Positions 1 to 12,228 are shown, numbered from the stretch's first letter. The stretch: 64,000 nucleotides of DNA from Vibrio marisflavi CECT 7928 (GCF_921294215.1 NZ_CAKLDM010000001.1:558001-622000), one strand, 5' to 3'. Notes: a model not told the origin generated them from the sequence alone. Program-made: numbers and translations.

Positions 1-830
1 CTGTTTCAAGGCATATACAACAATTAGAGGGCAATTTATCATCTCCCATATTTATTCGTCATACGAGGAAGGTTGTACTTACTGATCAAGGTCGATTAGT
101 GTACGAACGAGCGCTTAAGATATGCAATCAAGTAAAAGAGTTGCAAAGTGATGTCGCTCTACAAAATCAGGAAATTAACGGTTTAGTACGGATCAATGCA
201 CCTGCTTGGAGCATGGAACATTACGTAGTACCGGCTTTGCCTAATCTTCATGAAAAATGGCCAAACTTGCAGTTAGCCCTTAGCTATGAAGAGGGGGCTA
301 TTGATCCTTATATGTCAGCACATGATATTTATCTATGTATAGTCAAACCAGTTGATTCTTCGTTAGTGATGAGGCCAGTAAAACCACCAGAGTTCTGGGC
401 TTGTGCTTCGCCCGAATATCTTAGTAGGAGCTCAGCACTAGATACTCCCAATGATTTATCAGATCACTCGTTATTAAGTTTTTCTCGATTTGGACAAACA
501 GCTAATTGGGTTTTTAATCATGTCGACAAAAATGAGGGTATTTGTATGGATATGAACAAAAGTTGGCTTTCATTTACCAATTATGCAATGGGGCGCATTG
601 CTTGCTTAAATCATGGTGGAGTCACGGTTATACCTAGGAATATGGTTGAGCGTGATGTACTAGAGGGAAGGTTACGCCGGTTGTTAGTTCAATATAAAGT
701 AGGGACTATGAAGGATGAGCAGAAAATACACCTCGTATATACAAAAGAAAGCTCAAAATCCCCTAAAGTCAAAGCTGTGATTGATAGTATAATGGGTCAT
801 ATTGAAAAATATCAAAACCTGAACAGTTGA
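1..830 (+). CDS. LysR-family transcriptional regulator, 5'-truncated by window edge
   Basis: The reading frame is open from base 3, so the true start lies outside the window. The first visible residues (VSRHIQQLEGNLSSPIFIR) are the recognition helix and wing of a LysR winged-helix domain. They are followed by the usual linker helix (LTDQGRLVYERA) and a substrate-binding domain of about 200 residues. An internal ATG at 99 is not the start, because the HTH lies before it. The target genes and inducer cannot be told, since the regulated neighbour is probably upstream of the window. It is a DNA-binding cytoplasmic regulator by family. The family call is firm and the function unknown. Confidence 0.9.
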   Translation, partial: VSRHIQQLEGNLSSPIFIRHTRKVVLTDQGRLVYERALKICNQVKELQSDVALQNQEINGLVRINAPAWSMEHYVVPALPNLHEKWPNLQLALSYEEGAIDPYMSAHDIYLCIVKPVDSSLVMRPVKPPEFWACASPEYLSRSSALDTPNDLSDHSLLSFSRFGQTANWVFNHVDKNEGICMDMNKSWLSFTNYAMGRIACLNHGGVTVIPRNMVERDVLEGRLRRLLVQYKVGTMKDEQKIHLVYTKESSKSPKVKAVIDSIMGHIEKYQNLNS

Positions 831-887
831 CCTTAACCTTAGGGAAAGCTTTAAAGTGGTGTCATGTATCTGGTAAAGGAGCAAGTT

Positions 888-1001
888 ATGAGCTGCTGCA
901 ATAAGCCACCACGTGGTGGGACTTTAAACATGGGTCTATTCGTTAAAACCCTCGCCATTACGGCGTTGGTTGTGTTAGTACTGGCGTATTTGTTTGGTTA
1001 A
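888..1001 (+). CDS. Small single-pass membrane peptide (37 aa)
   Basis: The ATG at 888 follows a good ribosome site (AAAGGAG about 6 bases upstream). The 37-codon frame has a short cysteine/proline-rich N-terminus (MSCCNKPPRGG) and a hydrophobic helix of about 20 residues ending in LVLAYLFG. Its TAA (999-1001) overlaps the stop of the convergent gene (998-1000), so the two genes share the bases TTAA. I do not recognise the family. The ribosome site, the single helix and the tight packing favour a real small membrane protein over chance. No function is proposed. Confidence 0.6.
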   Translation: MSCCNKPPRGGTLNMGLFVKTLAITALVVLVLAYLFG

Positions 1002-1327
1002 TTCACGACAAGGTTATTGTAATACAACTCTTCGTTAAGGTTCTTTAGCAGTAGTATTACGATATCTTCAACTTGTTTTTCGCTTATTGATACGCAGTGG
1101 GACATAACAACTTGAGGGCTGTCTAAGCTTGGTTTTAGGGACTGAAAGAAGGTTTTCTTTTGCTGGGAAGCTTTGCCTTGAATAAGCCGACTATCTGGAA
1201 GTGTGTGGGCAATTAAATACCATCCTTTGAGTTCAAAAAATACGGCTTCGACATTGTCTTGTTGCTTACACCAACCAATAAATGAATACAGGCTTGGCAA
1301 ATCAAGGTCACTGAACGTAAGTTTCAT
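998..1327 (-). CDS. Conserved-looking hypothetical protein (109 aa)
   Basis: A cytoplasmic 109-residue protein of unknown function, with no signal peptide and no membrane segment. It begins MKLTFSDLDLPSL and has AGGAT just upstream of the ATG. A 100-bp gap separates it from the chemoreceptor gene on the same strand. Its stop overlaps that of the small membrane peptide on the other strand. No catalytic motif or recognisable fold signature is visible. Coding is supported by length, normal composition and the ribosome site only. Confidence 0.6.
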   Translation of the reverse strand: MKLTFSDLDLPSLYSFIGWCKQQDNVEAVFFELKGWYLIAHTLPDSRLIQGKASQQKKTFFQSLKPSLDSPQVVMSHCVSISEKQVEDIVILLLKNLNEELYYNNLVVN

Positions 1328-1428
1328 AATCCTATCCTAACTGACACTATTTTAGTTATTTGTCAGTAAGGATAGAACATATTAACCAAAGTGCATAATC
1401 ACTAATTGATATATTTGAGCTACTGTTT

Positions 1429-3198
1429 TTAGCTCGAGCTTGTACGGAACTCTGCTACGGCCTTATCCATTTCCAATGACTGCGAAGAAACAGATTCTAC
1501 TTCCTCTAAACAAGATTTCGCTGAACTCATGTTGTTTTCAGAAATGGTATTGAGTTCTGTTATTGAATCAGCAACTTGATTTACTACTACTCCTTGCTCT
1601 TCAATGGCAGCAGCGATGCGTTCGGAATTCTCTTGTATAGAGTTCATGTCCGAGATGATGTTGCTCAGGCTCGCATCTAATTCTGAGGACGCTTCTAAAG
1701 TACTCTTACCCTGTTTATTACATTGCTCCATGTTCACAATGACTTTTGACATTTGGTTCTGGATGGAAGAAACCACATTGGTAATATCTTCAGTCGACTG
1801 ATGAGTTCTGCTTGCTAACGCTCTAACTTCGTCAGCTACAACTGCAAATCCGCGACCTTGTTCACCGGCTCTTGCTGCTTCGATAGCCGCATTGAGTGCG
1901 AGCAAGTTTGTTTGTTCTGCAATACCTTGAATGATAGTAACTGCACTGCCAATTTCTTCAACATGGTGATTGAGCGAAGAAATAGAGTCTTGGCTAGCAT
2001 GCAAAGTGGTCGAGAGTTCGTTGATGTTGCCAACAGTTTGTTCCACGACATTACGGCCGTTTTGCGCATTTGTTGTAGCTTGCTGAACGTTCTCTGCTGC
2101 AACGTTGGTACTCTCTGAAATTTCATTAATGGTGGTAACCATTTCTTGAATGGAAGTTGTCATTGTTGAAGTGTAGTCGGCTTGTGTATGGAATTGGTCC
2201 ATTACATCTTGCAAAGCAGTATTCATGTTAGAGGTGCTCTGTGAAAGTGCAGCAGACTTATCTTGAGTCCCTGAAATTAAGTTCTCTAACTTATCCATTA
2301 GACGATCGAAATATTTGCTGATTGAGGCAAGCTCATTTTTACCGGTTAACTTAGATCGTTGGCCTACATTGTTTGTGTTGGCGATGTTTTCGATTACTTT
2401 TAGTAAAGAGCTTACTTGTTTGTTTATTGAACGAGAAATTTGGAAAACAATCAACACAATAACAACAACCACTAACCCAGTTAGTGTTTGTTTTATTATC
2501 GATAGACTAGATTCCATCGACTGGACTTTATCGGCTAGGCTTTTTGAAAATTCAGAAAATTGCTTCTCCACAGTGTGTGAGAATGCACGGGTTTGTCCTA
2601 AAAGACCTTCATTATATTTTAAGCCGATCTCCTTTTTCTGATTGGCAACTTTTTCGGCTAAAGCAATGAGCTGCTGGCTTTCGGCAAAGTTTATTGTAGA
2701 AGCACTCAGTTGTCCGCTTTGCAATTGTTTATTGAAATCATAGAGTTTGACTAAATCGTTAGCTGAAAGGTTGCCTTCCAACTGTTCTAGTTTGCTATTG
2801 TAAGCGCCCATTAATTCATCTTTTTCACTAAGACCGAGTTTTTGAAAACCGGCAACCAATGCTTGGAAAGATTGCTGATATTTGATTATGTCGGACCTGA
2901 GTTGTTCGCTGGAAGGAAGTGAATACTCAGTAAGAATTTCAGATAACTTCTGCTCTTTATCGAGAAACAGAGACATATTGTCGTTGAACTTTTTGAGGTA
3001 CTTGTCATTTTTCCTAAGTAAGAAATCTTTTTCGTTTCTCCGAAGGTTAAGTAATCGAATTTCTAGGTTAGCGACAAGGTTGGTCGCTTGATGTAAGCGT
3101 TCTGTAGTATTAAAGAAATAGGTTGTAACCAATACAACGGATACGACGCCAACTACGGCGACAGCTCCAAGTAAGTAAAGTTTTTCTCTGATGTTCAT
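1429..3198 (-). CDS. Methyl-accepting chemotaxis protein (589 aa)
   Basis: Transmembrane chemoreceptor that would pass a ligand signal from the periplasm to CheA/CheW. In order: an N-terminal membrane helix (residues about 8-28), a periplasmic all-helical sensor of about 200 residues, a second membrane helix (about 238-256), a HAMP-like linker, and a long coiled-coil signalling domain. The hairpin tip contains the family signature [19 protein letters not shown]. The sensor looks like a four-helix-bundle type (repeated [16 protein letters not shown] helices), so the ligand cannot be read off. There is no C-terminal CheR/CheB-binding pentapeptide. It appears monocistronic, with a 240-bp upstream gap. 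Confidence 0.95.
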   Translation of the reverse strand: MNIREKLYLLGAVAVVGVVSVVLVTTYFFNTTERLHQATNLVANLEIRLLNLRRNEKDFLLRKNDKYLKKFNDNMSLFLDKEQKLSEILTEYSLPSSEQLRSDIIKYQQSFQALVAGFQKLGLSEKDELMGAYNSKLEQLEGNLSANDLVKLYDFNKQLQSGQLSASTINFAESQQLIALAEKVANQKKEIGLKYNEGLLGQTRAFSHTVEKQFSEFSKSLADKVQSMESSLSIIKQTLTGLVVVVIVLIVFQISRSINKQVSSLLKVIENIANTNNVGQRSKLTGKNELASISKYFDRLMDKLENLISGTQDKSAALSQSTSNMNTALQDVMDQFHTQADYTSTMTTSIQEMVTTINEISESTNVAAENVQQATTNAQNGRNVVEQTVGNINELSTTLHASQDSISSLNHHVEEIGSAVTIIQGIAEQTNLLALNAAIEAARAGEQGRGFAVVADEVRALASRTHQSTEDITNVVSSIQNQMSKVIVNMEQCNKQGKSTLEASSELDASLSNIISDMNSIQENSERIAAAIEEQGVVVNQVADSITELNTISENNMSSAKSCLEEVESVSSQSLEMDKAVAEFRTSSS

Positions 3199-3456
3199 CG
3201 TCAGTACTGTCCTGCATTCCTTGTCATTTCTATTTGAACGATAGTAGCTGTTGATATGTATATCAATTGGTGGGGATGTTTAGTTCAAAATCTGACTCAT
3301 AATTGAGATAGAGTGAAAACACCATTGTGTCTATCAGGGGCTGCAGACATATCGGTAGCAAAACTGACGATATTCAATGACAAAGCGATTCGAGTTTTGC
3401 ATAGTGGGCGTACTCAACGTAAGTTTGTCTTGTAAACATTGAATTGGAATATGCTG

Positions 3457-4056
3457 ATGACTATTGATTTGGAAAAATACCAAGGATTGATTTTTGATAT
3501 GGATGGCACCTTAATTGATACCATGCCGGCTCACTTGGAGGCATGGTCGGTAACAGCTAAAAGGTTCGATTTTCCATTCAATTACGATTGGTTCTATAGT
3601 ATGGGCGGCATGCCGAGCTTTAAGATAGCTGGTGAGGTAAACAAGAAGCACAAGCTAGAGCTTGATCCAATGGAAGTATCCAGCTTTAAGATGGATACCT
3701 TCCACAATATGGAAGAGCATGGAGAGTTAATTGCCTGTACTCACGATATCTTACTTAATAACCATGGTAAGAAAAGAATGGCAGTGGGAACGGGAAGCCA
3801 GCGAGTCACTGCCATCCCACTATTAGAGAATAGTAATATCCTACCGAAGCTAGATGTGGTCGTTACAGCAACCGATGTAGAAAAGCACAAGCCAGAGCCT
3901 GAAACGTTTTTAATGGCTGCTGAAAAAATGGGTTTGGAGCCAACAGATTGTGTCGTTTTTGAAGATACCGCGCTAGGTAAACAAGCCGCTCATGCTGCGG
4001 GGATGGATTGTATTATGGTGACGAGTGAAGGGCTTAGCTTTCACCCGTTAGGCTAA
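3457..4056 (+). CDS. HAD-superfamily sugar-phosphate phosphatase, YqaB-like
   Basis: Cytoplasmic HAD hydrolase of 199 residues, close in layout to E. coli YqaB (fructose-1-phosphatase type) and beta-phosphoglucomutases. Motif I is FDMDGTLIDT, with the nucleophile and acid/base aspartates. Motif II lies in the GTGSQRVT segment, motif III is KHKPEPETF and motif IV is VVFEDTALG. The helical cap sits between motifs I and II. I chose the ATG at 3457, because GGAA lies seven bases ahead. An in-frame ATG at 3451 and a TTG at 3439 are less well placed. A strong bidirectional terminator follows. The substrate is inferred from family only. Confidence 0.85.
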   Translation: MTIDLEKYQGLIFDMDGTLIDTMPAHLEAWSVTAKRFDFPFNYDWFYSMGGMPSFKIAGEVNKKHKLELDPMEVSSFKMDTFHNMEEHGELIACTHDILLNNHGKKRMAVGTGSQRVTAIPLLENSNILPKLDVVVTATDVEKHKPEPETFLMAAEKMGLEPTDCVVFEDTALGKQAAHAAGMDCIMVTSEGLSFHPLG

Positions 4057-4064
4057 GTTTAAAG

Positions 4065-4107
4065 CCTACAAAAAATGCCGCTAATCATTGGCGGCATTTT
4101 TTGTAGG
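4065..4107. terminator. Bidirectional intrinsic terminator
   Basis: A perfect 17-bp inverted repeat (arms 4065-4081 and 4091-4107) has A- and T-tracts inside the arms. It separates two convergent genes, the HAD phosphatase and the FKBP, and would serve both. Confidence 0.9.
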
Positions 4108-4116
4108 AAGGAATCG

Positions 4117-4596
4117 CTATTTTATTTCGATGAGTTCTACTTCAAAAATCAATGTCGAAGCGGCTGGAATAGTACTTGCTCGTCTGTGACCGTAAGCTAG
4201 GTGTGGAGGGATGTACATTCTAATTTTTTCCCCTTCAACCATATATTGCAGGCCTTCTCGCCAGCCTTTAATCACTTGGTTTAGTCGAAACGATATAGGT
4301 TGACCTCGGTCAACCGAGCTATCAAAAACAGTGCCGTCGATAAGTGTGCCATGGTAATGGACTTTCACATTGCTTTTAGAATTCGGGTTAATTTGGCCAA
4401 CACCCTCTTGCAGTATTTCGTATTGCAGGCCACTTTTGCTAACGATGACACCTGGTTTATTGGCGTTCTCTTCAAGAAAGGCTTTGCCTTTTTCTAAGTT
4501 TACACTCGCATCTTTTCTATTGTTCCACTTTCGATAAATCAAAAACAGTAGAAGTAAGATCAATACAACTGTGAGCACCATGTTTAAATTGTTCAT
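4117..4596 (-). CDS. Membrane-anchored FKBP-type peptidyl-prolyl cis-trans isomerase
   Basis: Proline isomerase with an N-terminal membrane helix (VLTVVLILLLLFLIY, residues about 7-21) followed by a short linker and one FKBP domain. FKBP signatures are VKVHYHGTLIDGTVFDSS, the GWREGLQYM segment and the LAYGHR loop, which form the hydrophobic pocket. The positive residues after the helix (RKWNNRK) would put the domain in the cytoplasm by the positive-inside rule, unless the helix is cleaved. Start at 4596 is preferred over the longer frame from 4629, because AGAGG lies 8 bases ahead. Likely a folding helper; clients unknown. Confidence 0.9.
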   Translation of the reverse strand: MNNLNMVLTVVLILLLLFLIYRKWNNRKDASVNLEKGKAFLEENANKPGVIVSKSGLQYEILQEGVGQINPNSKSNVKVHYHGTLIDGTVFDSSVDRGQPISFRLNQVIKGWREGLQYMVEGEKIRMYIPPHLAYGHRRASTIPAASTLIFEVELIEIK

Positions 4597-4835
4597 TTCT
4601 GCGCCTCTAAAACCGTGATAGTTGGCCAATTATACCTGAACTTGGGCGCAATTAAGTAGGGTGAATCTACTACTTAAGCTAATTTGCTTCGGGTTTGAAC
4701 ACAATTTAACCTCAATCATTAACCGCTTCCTAGCCACTCAATCCGATCTATGACTCAATTTACTTCTGATATAATTAAAGTATCGACAAAACAGCCGATA
4801 AAAAACTGTGAGACATTTATTTGATCGGTGGCGAA

Positions 4836-5456
4836 ATGAAGTTCTTAACCATAGCAGCAATAGCACTATTAGTTACTGGATGTAGCTTAAAACCTCCCTT
4901 TGACATTTATGGGGAGAGCAATCTATTAGATGTCGCACCGAAAAATTATTCAGATGTTAAATACCCTACTTGGGGCAATAATGACCAAACTATCACTGCT
5001 GGTGTGAAAGGGCCATTTGGTCAAACTCGAACTGACAGCTATGACTCTCTAGAGCATTTCTTACTGCAAAATGGTATTGACTATGAAGTTCTGCCGGGTA
5101 ATTACATCATGGTGAAACTGAAAGATACCATCAAATTTAAAACCGGTTCATCCGTTGTCTCTCGTGATTCTTCAATGTGGCTGGATAAAATGGGGAACTA
5201 TTTAGCCACAGAGCCAGGTATTGATGTTGTGATATCGGGTCACGCTGATAACACCGGGCCTGTTAAGTTCAACGATGGGTTATCAATCCGTCGTGCCAAA
5301 GCGGTGAAGCAAAAGCTTATCAACCACCGGGTATCACAAGACGCAATTTATACTCGCGGTTATGGGGAGTTTGTTCCAGCCTGTACCAACGAAACTCGCT
5401 GGGGTAAAGCATGTAACCGCCGAGTTGAAGTGATGTTTATCGTATCGAACAATTAG
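4836..5456 (+). CDS. OmpA-family outer-membrane lipoprotein
   Basis: A lipoprotein signal peptide (MKFLTIAAIALLVTGC) with a clear lipobox, VTGC, is followed by about 90 residues of no recognised fold. A C-terminal OmpA-like peptidoglycan-binding domain comes last (residues about 90-206). The diaminopimelate-binding motif is present as GHADNTG...LSIRRAKAVKQ, and the NRRVEV end is typical. It probably tethers the outer membrane to the cell wall. The ATG at 4836 has a GGTGG ribosome site and gives the signal peptide directly; the TTG at 4821 would add five residues ahead of it. It stands alone and is followed by a strong terminator. Confidence 0.9.
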   Translation: MKFLTIAAIALLVTGCSLKPPFDIYGESNLLDVAPKNYSDVKYPTWGNNDQTITAGVKGPFGQTRTDSYDSLEHFLLQNGIDYEVLPGNYIMVKLKDTIKFKTGSSVVSRDSSMWLDKMGNYLATEPGIDVVISGHADNTGPVKFNDGLSIRRAKAVKQKLINHRVSQDAIYTRGYGEFVPACTNETRWGKACNRRVEVMFIVSNN

Positions 5457-5480
5457 GCAAAATATCAAAGTCTTATTTTT

Positions 5481-5520
5481 CAACGCGACTTAACGTGAAA
5501 GTTAAGTCGCGTTGTTGTTT
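5481..5520 (+). terminator. Rho-independent terminator of the OmpA-like lipoprotein gene
   Basis: A 14-bp perfect inverted repeat (arms 5481-5494 and 5501-5514, loop of six) is followed by a T-rich run. Confidence 0.9.
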
Positions 5521-8485
<2,965 letters not shown>

Positions 8486-8554
8486 TGTGCGTGATGTTTA
8501 AGTTACCGCTATTGGTTACCTATAGCATCGTGCGCAATACATAGCCCTAGAAAT

Positions 8555-8585
8555 TAAAGCACCTATACTGTAGGTGCTTTATTTG
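8555..8585 (+). terminator. Terminator of the chitinase gene
   Basis: Inverted repeat TAAAGCACCTA/TAGGTGCTTTA (8555-8581) with a five-base loop and a following T-rich stretch, 70 bp after the chitinase stop. Confidence 0.85.
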
Positions 8586-8597
8586 TTGGTTATGTTC

Positions 8598-8803
8598 AGC
8601 TTTGTTGCGTAATTACGGCGGAAAACGAACACAATTAAAATATCGCATCGTAACAACTTCTTATGTCAGAAACACCATTGTCAAATACTTCTAGGACCCT
8701 TATTCGTATCTGCTTGCGTAAACTCGGTAATACTTCGGCATAAACCTGAAGGCCTGTAGCATCGATATATTTCACCTTCGGTTTTAGTCTAAAACGATGG
8801 GCT
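8598..8803 (-). pseudogene. IS5-family (IS903-group) transposase relic with internal deletion
   Basis: On the minus strand the stretch 8803-8635 reads RLKPKVKYIDATGLQVY joined directly to EVLPSLRKQIRIRVLEV and ending SCYDAIF-stop. These are two separate parts of IS903-group DDE transposases as I remember them. The DATGLKVYGE segment surrounds the first catalytic Asp, and the EVLPNLLKQ segment lies about 45 residues later. The part between is deleted. At 8598-8614 the sequence AGCTTTGTTGCGTAATT matches the terminal inverted repeat of this group and lies on the expected side. No start, no second end and no full frame remain. It is a dead insertion-sequence remnant, not a gene. Confidence 0.7.
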
Positions 8804-8920
8804 CTACTACGCTTATTTTATTTAGTTTTCTTCAACCTTTTGTAGCTCAAATGTATTGAGAAAGAGGTATTTCTACTTATCAGTGAGACAGCTATAAAAA
8901 CGCAGCTCATCAAAAACGAA

Positions 8921-8954
8921 TAGAAGAGCCAAAATCTAGAAATTGGCTCTTCTA
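8921..8954 (-). terminator. Terminator of the peroxidase-LPMO operon
   Basis: Perfect 12-bp inverted repeat (8921-8932 and 8943-8954). Read on the minus strand it is followed by a T-rich run (TTCGTTTTT). It lies 35 bp after the LPMO stop. Confidence 0.9.
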
Positions 8955-8988
8955 TAGTTTTCATCTCCTTATAAACGATTGACTGACT

Positions 8989-10518
8989 TTACCTCCATAC
9001 TCCCCATTGCCCTGTTGTTCCAGGTTCATTTCCCTGAGTCCACCATTGAGCCGTCCATGTTTTGCCTGCATGTTGAACGGTATCACCTTGATGATATATT
9101 TGCGTGCTGTCCCAAGTAGAATTGTCTGGAGGGTTAGTTTGGCTGTCGACAACAGTAAAACTGTATATTGCTTCTTTAGTCTCACCAGAAAGTGTCATAC
9201 TCAATTTAAAGCTTAATTCAACTGGAAGTGCTTCCGCTATTGAGCTTGTGTCGACAATCAGCAGTTGATTTTCACCCGTTGAGGTAATGACATTCGGCCC
9301 GGCGGTTTGAACCCAAGAAACAGATTCCGGGTTAACATCTTGACTGTTAGTGAACAAATACAGTGAGTTTCCGTGAGTTATTTCCGTTGTGTCGAGTAGC
9401 ACTGGGATTTTAGGTGTAATTGTTACGTCAAAATCGGGTGCTGGCTCAGCTGGGTCCGCGGCATCAGAAATAGAAAGTAACCCATAATCTCCAGAGTCAC
9501 GGGACTGAAAATAATTGCCGTGTAACTCATTTTGAAAGTACATATAGTGGCTCATATCTTCGTGCCAACGTCCAATAACAACGTCGCCATTGTGATTTGC
9601 TTGATAGTAGCCGGTGATATCGGCAGCTAAAAGTCGATCCCAATCATTAACGTTTGAATCAGTGATAGCTAACTCAAAATGACCATGTGCTTGTCCTTCG
9701 CTATTGAACACTGTGTATTCGACAATTTGCCCGACTTGTACAGATTCCAATTGGATATCTAATGGAATGAATAAAGCTCCTTGGGTTAGATACGGCCCTG
9801 AAGAAGGTGGTTCCTCTGGAGGGTCTACCGGTGGGGTTGTGTTGTTATTAGTGATGGTTATATCGCTACAGTTGTAGAATCCTTCTCCGGCTGAATCGAC
9901 TCTCTGCCATCTGACAAACAACACAGCATCACCGGGACGCCCAGATGGGATAGTGACATTCATTAGGTACTTGCCATTTTCAGTCACAGGAATGTTGCCA
10001 TAAGACTGAATTAAATCTAAATCACTCCATTCGAGTGGTCGAGTTAAATCTGCGTCCGGCTTGGTGAGATAGATTTCCCAAAAGGAAGGGTTATGGGGAG
10101 CGGTCGCGTTAAATACTAACTGAAATTGGCCTGAGGGCATTTCAGTTTTTTGCCACGGTATGCTAGAAGATGCTATTCCACTTTTTTGAGGATCGTTTGC
10201 GTAGCAAAGTGTTCCGTCTGGCACAGCACTTATTACGGCGGATCGATTGTTATAATCCGGAATAAGTTTTGCAAATTCGTTTCTTTGTACAAATGGATAG
10301 GTACCGGAGATATCTTTTGCATGCGAACAGGCGGGATCGCTTGGTTCGCCATTCCACATGCCGCCTTGGTCATAGCAGAGTGTTTGTCGCGCTATAGGGT
10401 ACTCTGTCCAGCCGTGTGCTAGAACTTTGCTTATCGTTGTAGCCCAAGCTAAAGATAAGAAAAATGAATATCCAATGAGTGCGATTAACTTAAATTGTAA
10501 GAGATGATATACATTCAT
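8989..10518 (-). CDS. Secreted AA10 lytic polysaccharide monooxygenase with C-terminal chitin-binding domain
   Basis: Copper enzyme that cleaves chitin oxidatively. After a 34-residue signal peptide the mature protein would begin at His35 (AHG), the first residue of the copper histidine brace. The second brace histidine is H142 (APHNPSFWEIY), and the axial aromatic is F214 (GEGFYNCSD). The AA10 domain ends near residue 222. A short Pro-rich linker, a domain of about 115 residues, an Ig-like domain of about 110, and a CBM5/12 module (TAQWWTQGNEPG) follow. It is much longer than single-domain CBP21 and is not the four-domain GbpA layout. AAGGAGGT lies inside the last codons of the upstream peroxidase gene, so translation is probably coupled. 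Confidence 0.93.
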   Translation of the reverse strand: MNVYHLLQFKLIALIGYSFFLSLAWATTISKVLAHGWTEYPIARQTLCYDQGGMWNGEPSDPACSHAKDISGTYPFVQRNEFAKLIPDYNNRSAVISAVPDGTLCYANDPQKSGIASSSIPWQKTEMPSGQFQLVFNATAPHNPSFWEIYLTKPDADLTRPLEWSDLDLIQSYGNIPVTENGKYLMNVTIPSGRPGDAVLFVRWQRVDSAGEGFYNCSDITITNNNTTPPVDPPEEPPSSGPYLTQGALFIPLDIQLESVQVGQIVEYTVFNSEGQAHGHFELAITDSNVNDWDRLLAADITGYYQANHNGDVVIGRWHEDMSHYMYFQNELHGNYFQSRDSGDYGLLSISDAADPAEPAPDFDVTITPKIPVLLDTTEITHGNSLYLFTNSQDVNPESVSWVQTAGPNVITSTGENQLLIVDTSSIAEALPVELSFKLSMTLSGETKEAIYSFTVVDSQTNPPDNSTWDSTQIYHQGDTVQHAGKTWTAQWWTQGNEPGTTGQWGVWR

Positions 10519-10524
10519 GACTCT

Positions 10525-11682
10525 CTACCTCCTTGGTTTGTCTGAGTCATTACTCGAGTCAAAACCATCTGTTAACGTACGCATAAACGCTACTAAGTTT
10601 TGGGACTCCTCATCGGTTAATCCAAGCTCACCAATGGTGGCAAAGTCAGCCACGTTTTCTGCAACTTCCGGTACTACGCCATCGACGTCGCGATTGTTAT
10701 AGAAATCGACAACTTCTTCTAGCTTGTTAAATACGCCGTTATGCATATATGGTGCGGTTTTAGCTATGTTCCTAAGTGTAGGTGTACGGAATTTTCCGTT
10801 TTGTTCAGGATCGTTTAGAAATGTGCCTAGCCCGAGATCTATGAAATTTTCACCATCTGGGTTTACGGTTGAATCCTGTGTAAAGAATGGATTCTCCGGG
10901 TTAGCTGGAACGCCTAGGTTAAAGTATGCAAAGCCAGAAAATACGTTCGGTTCAGCGATAGCGTGGCAATTTGCACATAATCCTTTCCCTAGAAAAACTT
11001 CAAAACCATTTTGTTCTTCCGGTGTTAACTCAATTTCTCCGCGCTGAACAGCATCAAATTTTGATGTAAACGCTGTCTGCTTATCCGTTCTTTCAAATGC
11101 AGCTATCGCTTCAGTCATTTTTTCATAAGCTAGCTCCGTATCGTTGAATATTCCTTCACCGAATATAGTTTCGAAGTCTCTAGAATAACGGGCTTGCATT
11201 AACTTCATTATTACTTCTTGTTTATCCGCATTGTTCATTTCTATAGGGTTTAGGAAAGGCAATCCTGCTTGCTCTTCCAAAGTACTGGCTCGTCCGTCTA
11301 AAAAAAGCCCTCCGAAAAAGTTACCTCTCTCATTGATACCCATTTCAGGAACAAAAGCTGCGTAGGCGGTAGTAGGAGCATTCCTAGCACCAAAAACACC
11401 TCGCTCCGAGCCTTCAGATGTAGCAAATTCTCTATCCGGATCTGCCCAACCAGCTTTCTCTTTATGGCAAGAACCGCAAGATTGATTCCCGTTAGCAGAA
11501 AGTGATTTATCAAAGAATATTTTTTCTCCAAGTTTTTCAATAGTTATGGCTTTAACCTCGTTGTTATGATCTCCTTTTCGATCTCTAGATTCTTTAGCCC
11601 ATACATTACCAATGGTGATTGTAATTAGTAATGTTGTAAGTCCAGATTTAAATATCGCTTCTCTATATTTATTATCAAGCAT
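10525..11682 (-). CDS. Periplasmic di-haem cytochrome c peroxidase (MauG/CcpA family)
   Basis: Di-haem c-type peroxidase that would reduce hydrogen peroxide with electrons from small redox carriers. Starting at 11682 (AAGGAAG ahead) the 385-residue protein has a signal peptide of about 29 residues. Haem motif one is C69-x2-C72-H73 (CGSCHKEKAGW) and haem motif two is C236-x2-C239-H240 (CANCHAI). The conserved RNAPTTAYA and TAPYMHNG segments are also present. A 27-codon longer frame starts at 11763 but lacks a ribosome site. It is first in an operon with the chitin LPMO, six bases apart. This suggests a role in H2O2 supply or protection of that enzyme (inference). Confidence 0.92.
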   Translation of the reverse strand: MLDNKYREAIFKSGLTTLLITITIGNVWAKESRDRKGDHNNEVKAITIEKLGEKIFFDKSLSANGNQSCGSCHKEKAGWADPDREFATSEGSERGVFGARNAPTTAYAAFVPEMGINERGNFFGGLFLDGRASTLEEQAGLPFLNPIEMNNADKQEVIMKLMQARYSRDFETIFGEGIFNDTELAYEKMTEAIAAFERTDKQTAFTSKFDAVQRGEIELTPEEQNGFEVFLGKGLCANCHAIAEPNVFSGFAYFNLGVPANPENPFFTQDSTVNPDGENFIDLGLGTFLNDPEQNGKFRTPTLRNIAKTAPYMHNGVFNKLEEVVDFYNNRDVDGVVPEVAENVADFATIGELGLTDEESQNLVAFMRTLTDGFDSSNDSDKPRR

Positions 11683-12171
11683 CTTCTTCTTCCTTACTTC
11701 AGATATGGATGAATTATTATTAGGGCCCTGATAATAAATAAGCGCATCTGATGTTTTTCGCATCTATTAAAAATAAATAAATCACAAATCGTAATTTAAT
11801 TGGAATGCGGATCAAGGAAAATAAATTGATAGATATTTGTTATGCTTCGACTTGGTAAGAATGTGATCTCCTGTGTGTAATACTAACTTTGTTCATAAGT
11901 TTTTGTTATAAAAGGACTAAAATTCAGAAAGTTAACAGTCTATCGTTCTATATAATGTTATTTAAATATCAAAACAATTTATGTATATTCTATTTAAGTT
12001 AATGAATAGAGTAAAAAATCTATTTGTTTTTAGTGTGTGGAAAATAAAATGTATGAGTGGTTTGTAAAATTATTCACATATTTCTTTCAAAGTGGCACTT
12101 GAAAAGAACGCGCGTGCAATCTACGTGATGGAGGTTTGATGTTGTATAAATCAAAGAGGAGAGGGGGATAA
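11683..12171. other. AT-rich interval with the peroxidase-LPMO promoter region
   Basis: About 490 bp without a convincing gene, very AT-rich next to the peroxidase start, where the operon promoter must lie. I could not fix a -35/-10 pair or an operator by eye. Confidence 0.5.
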
Positions 12172-12201
12172 AAAAACACCGAGTAAAGAACCCGGTGTTT
12201 T
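12172..12201 (-). terminator. Terminator of the tal-tkt operon
   Basis: Inverted repeat AAAACACCG/CGGTGTTTT with A-rich and T-rich flanks, about 30 bp past the transketolase stop. On the minus strand it ends in a run of T. Confidence 0.85.
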
Positions 12202-12228
12202 GCGGAAGAATTTGAAGCTAACTAAAGC

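Larger units (their letters stand above)
8486..8988. other. Gene-free interval between chitinase and LPMO genes
   Basis: It contains the chitinase terminator, the IS5-family relic and the LPMO-operon terminator. I see nothing else in 8804-8920. Confidence 0.7.
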
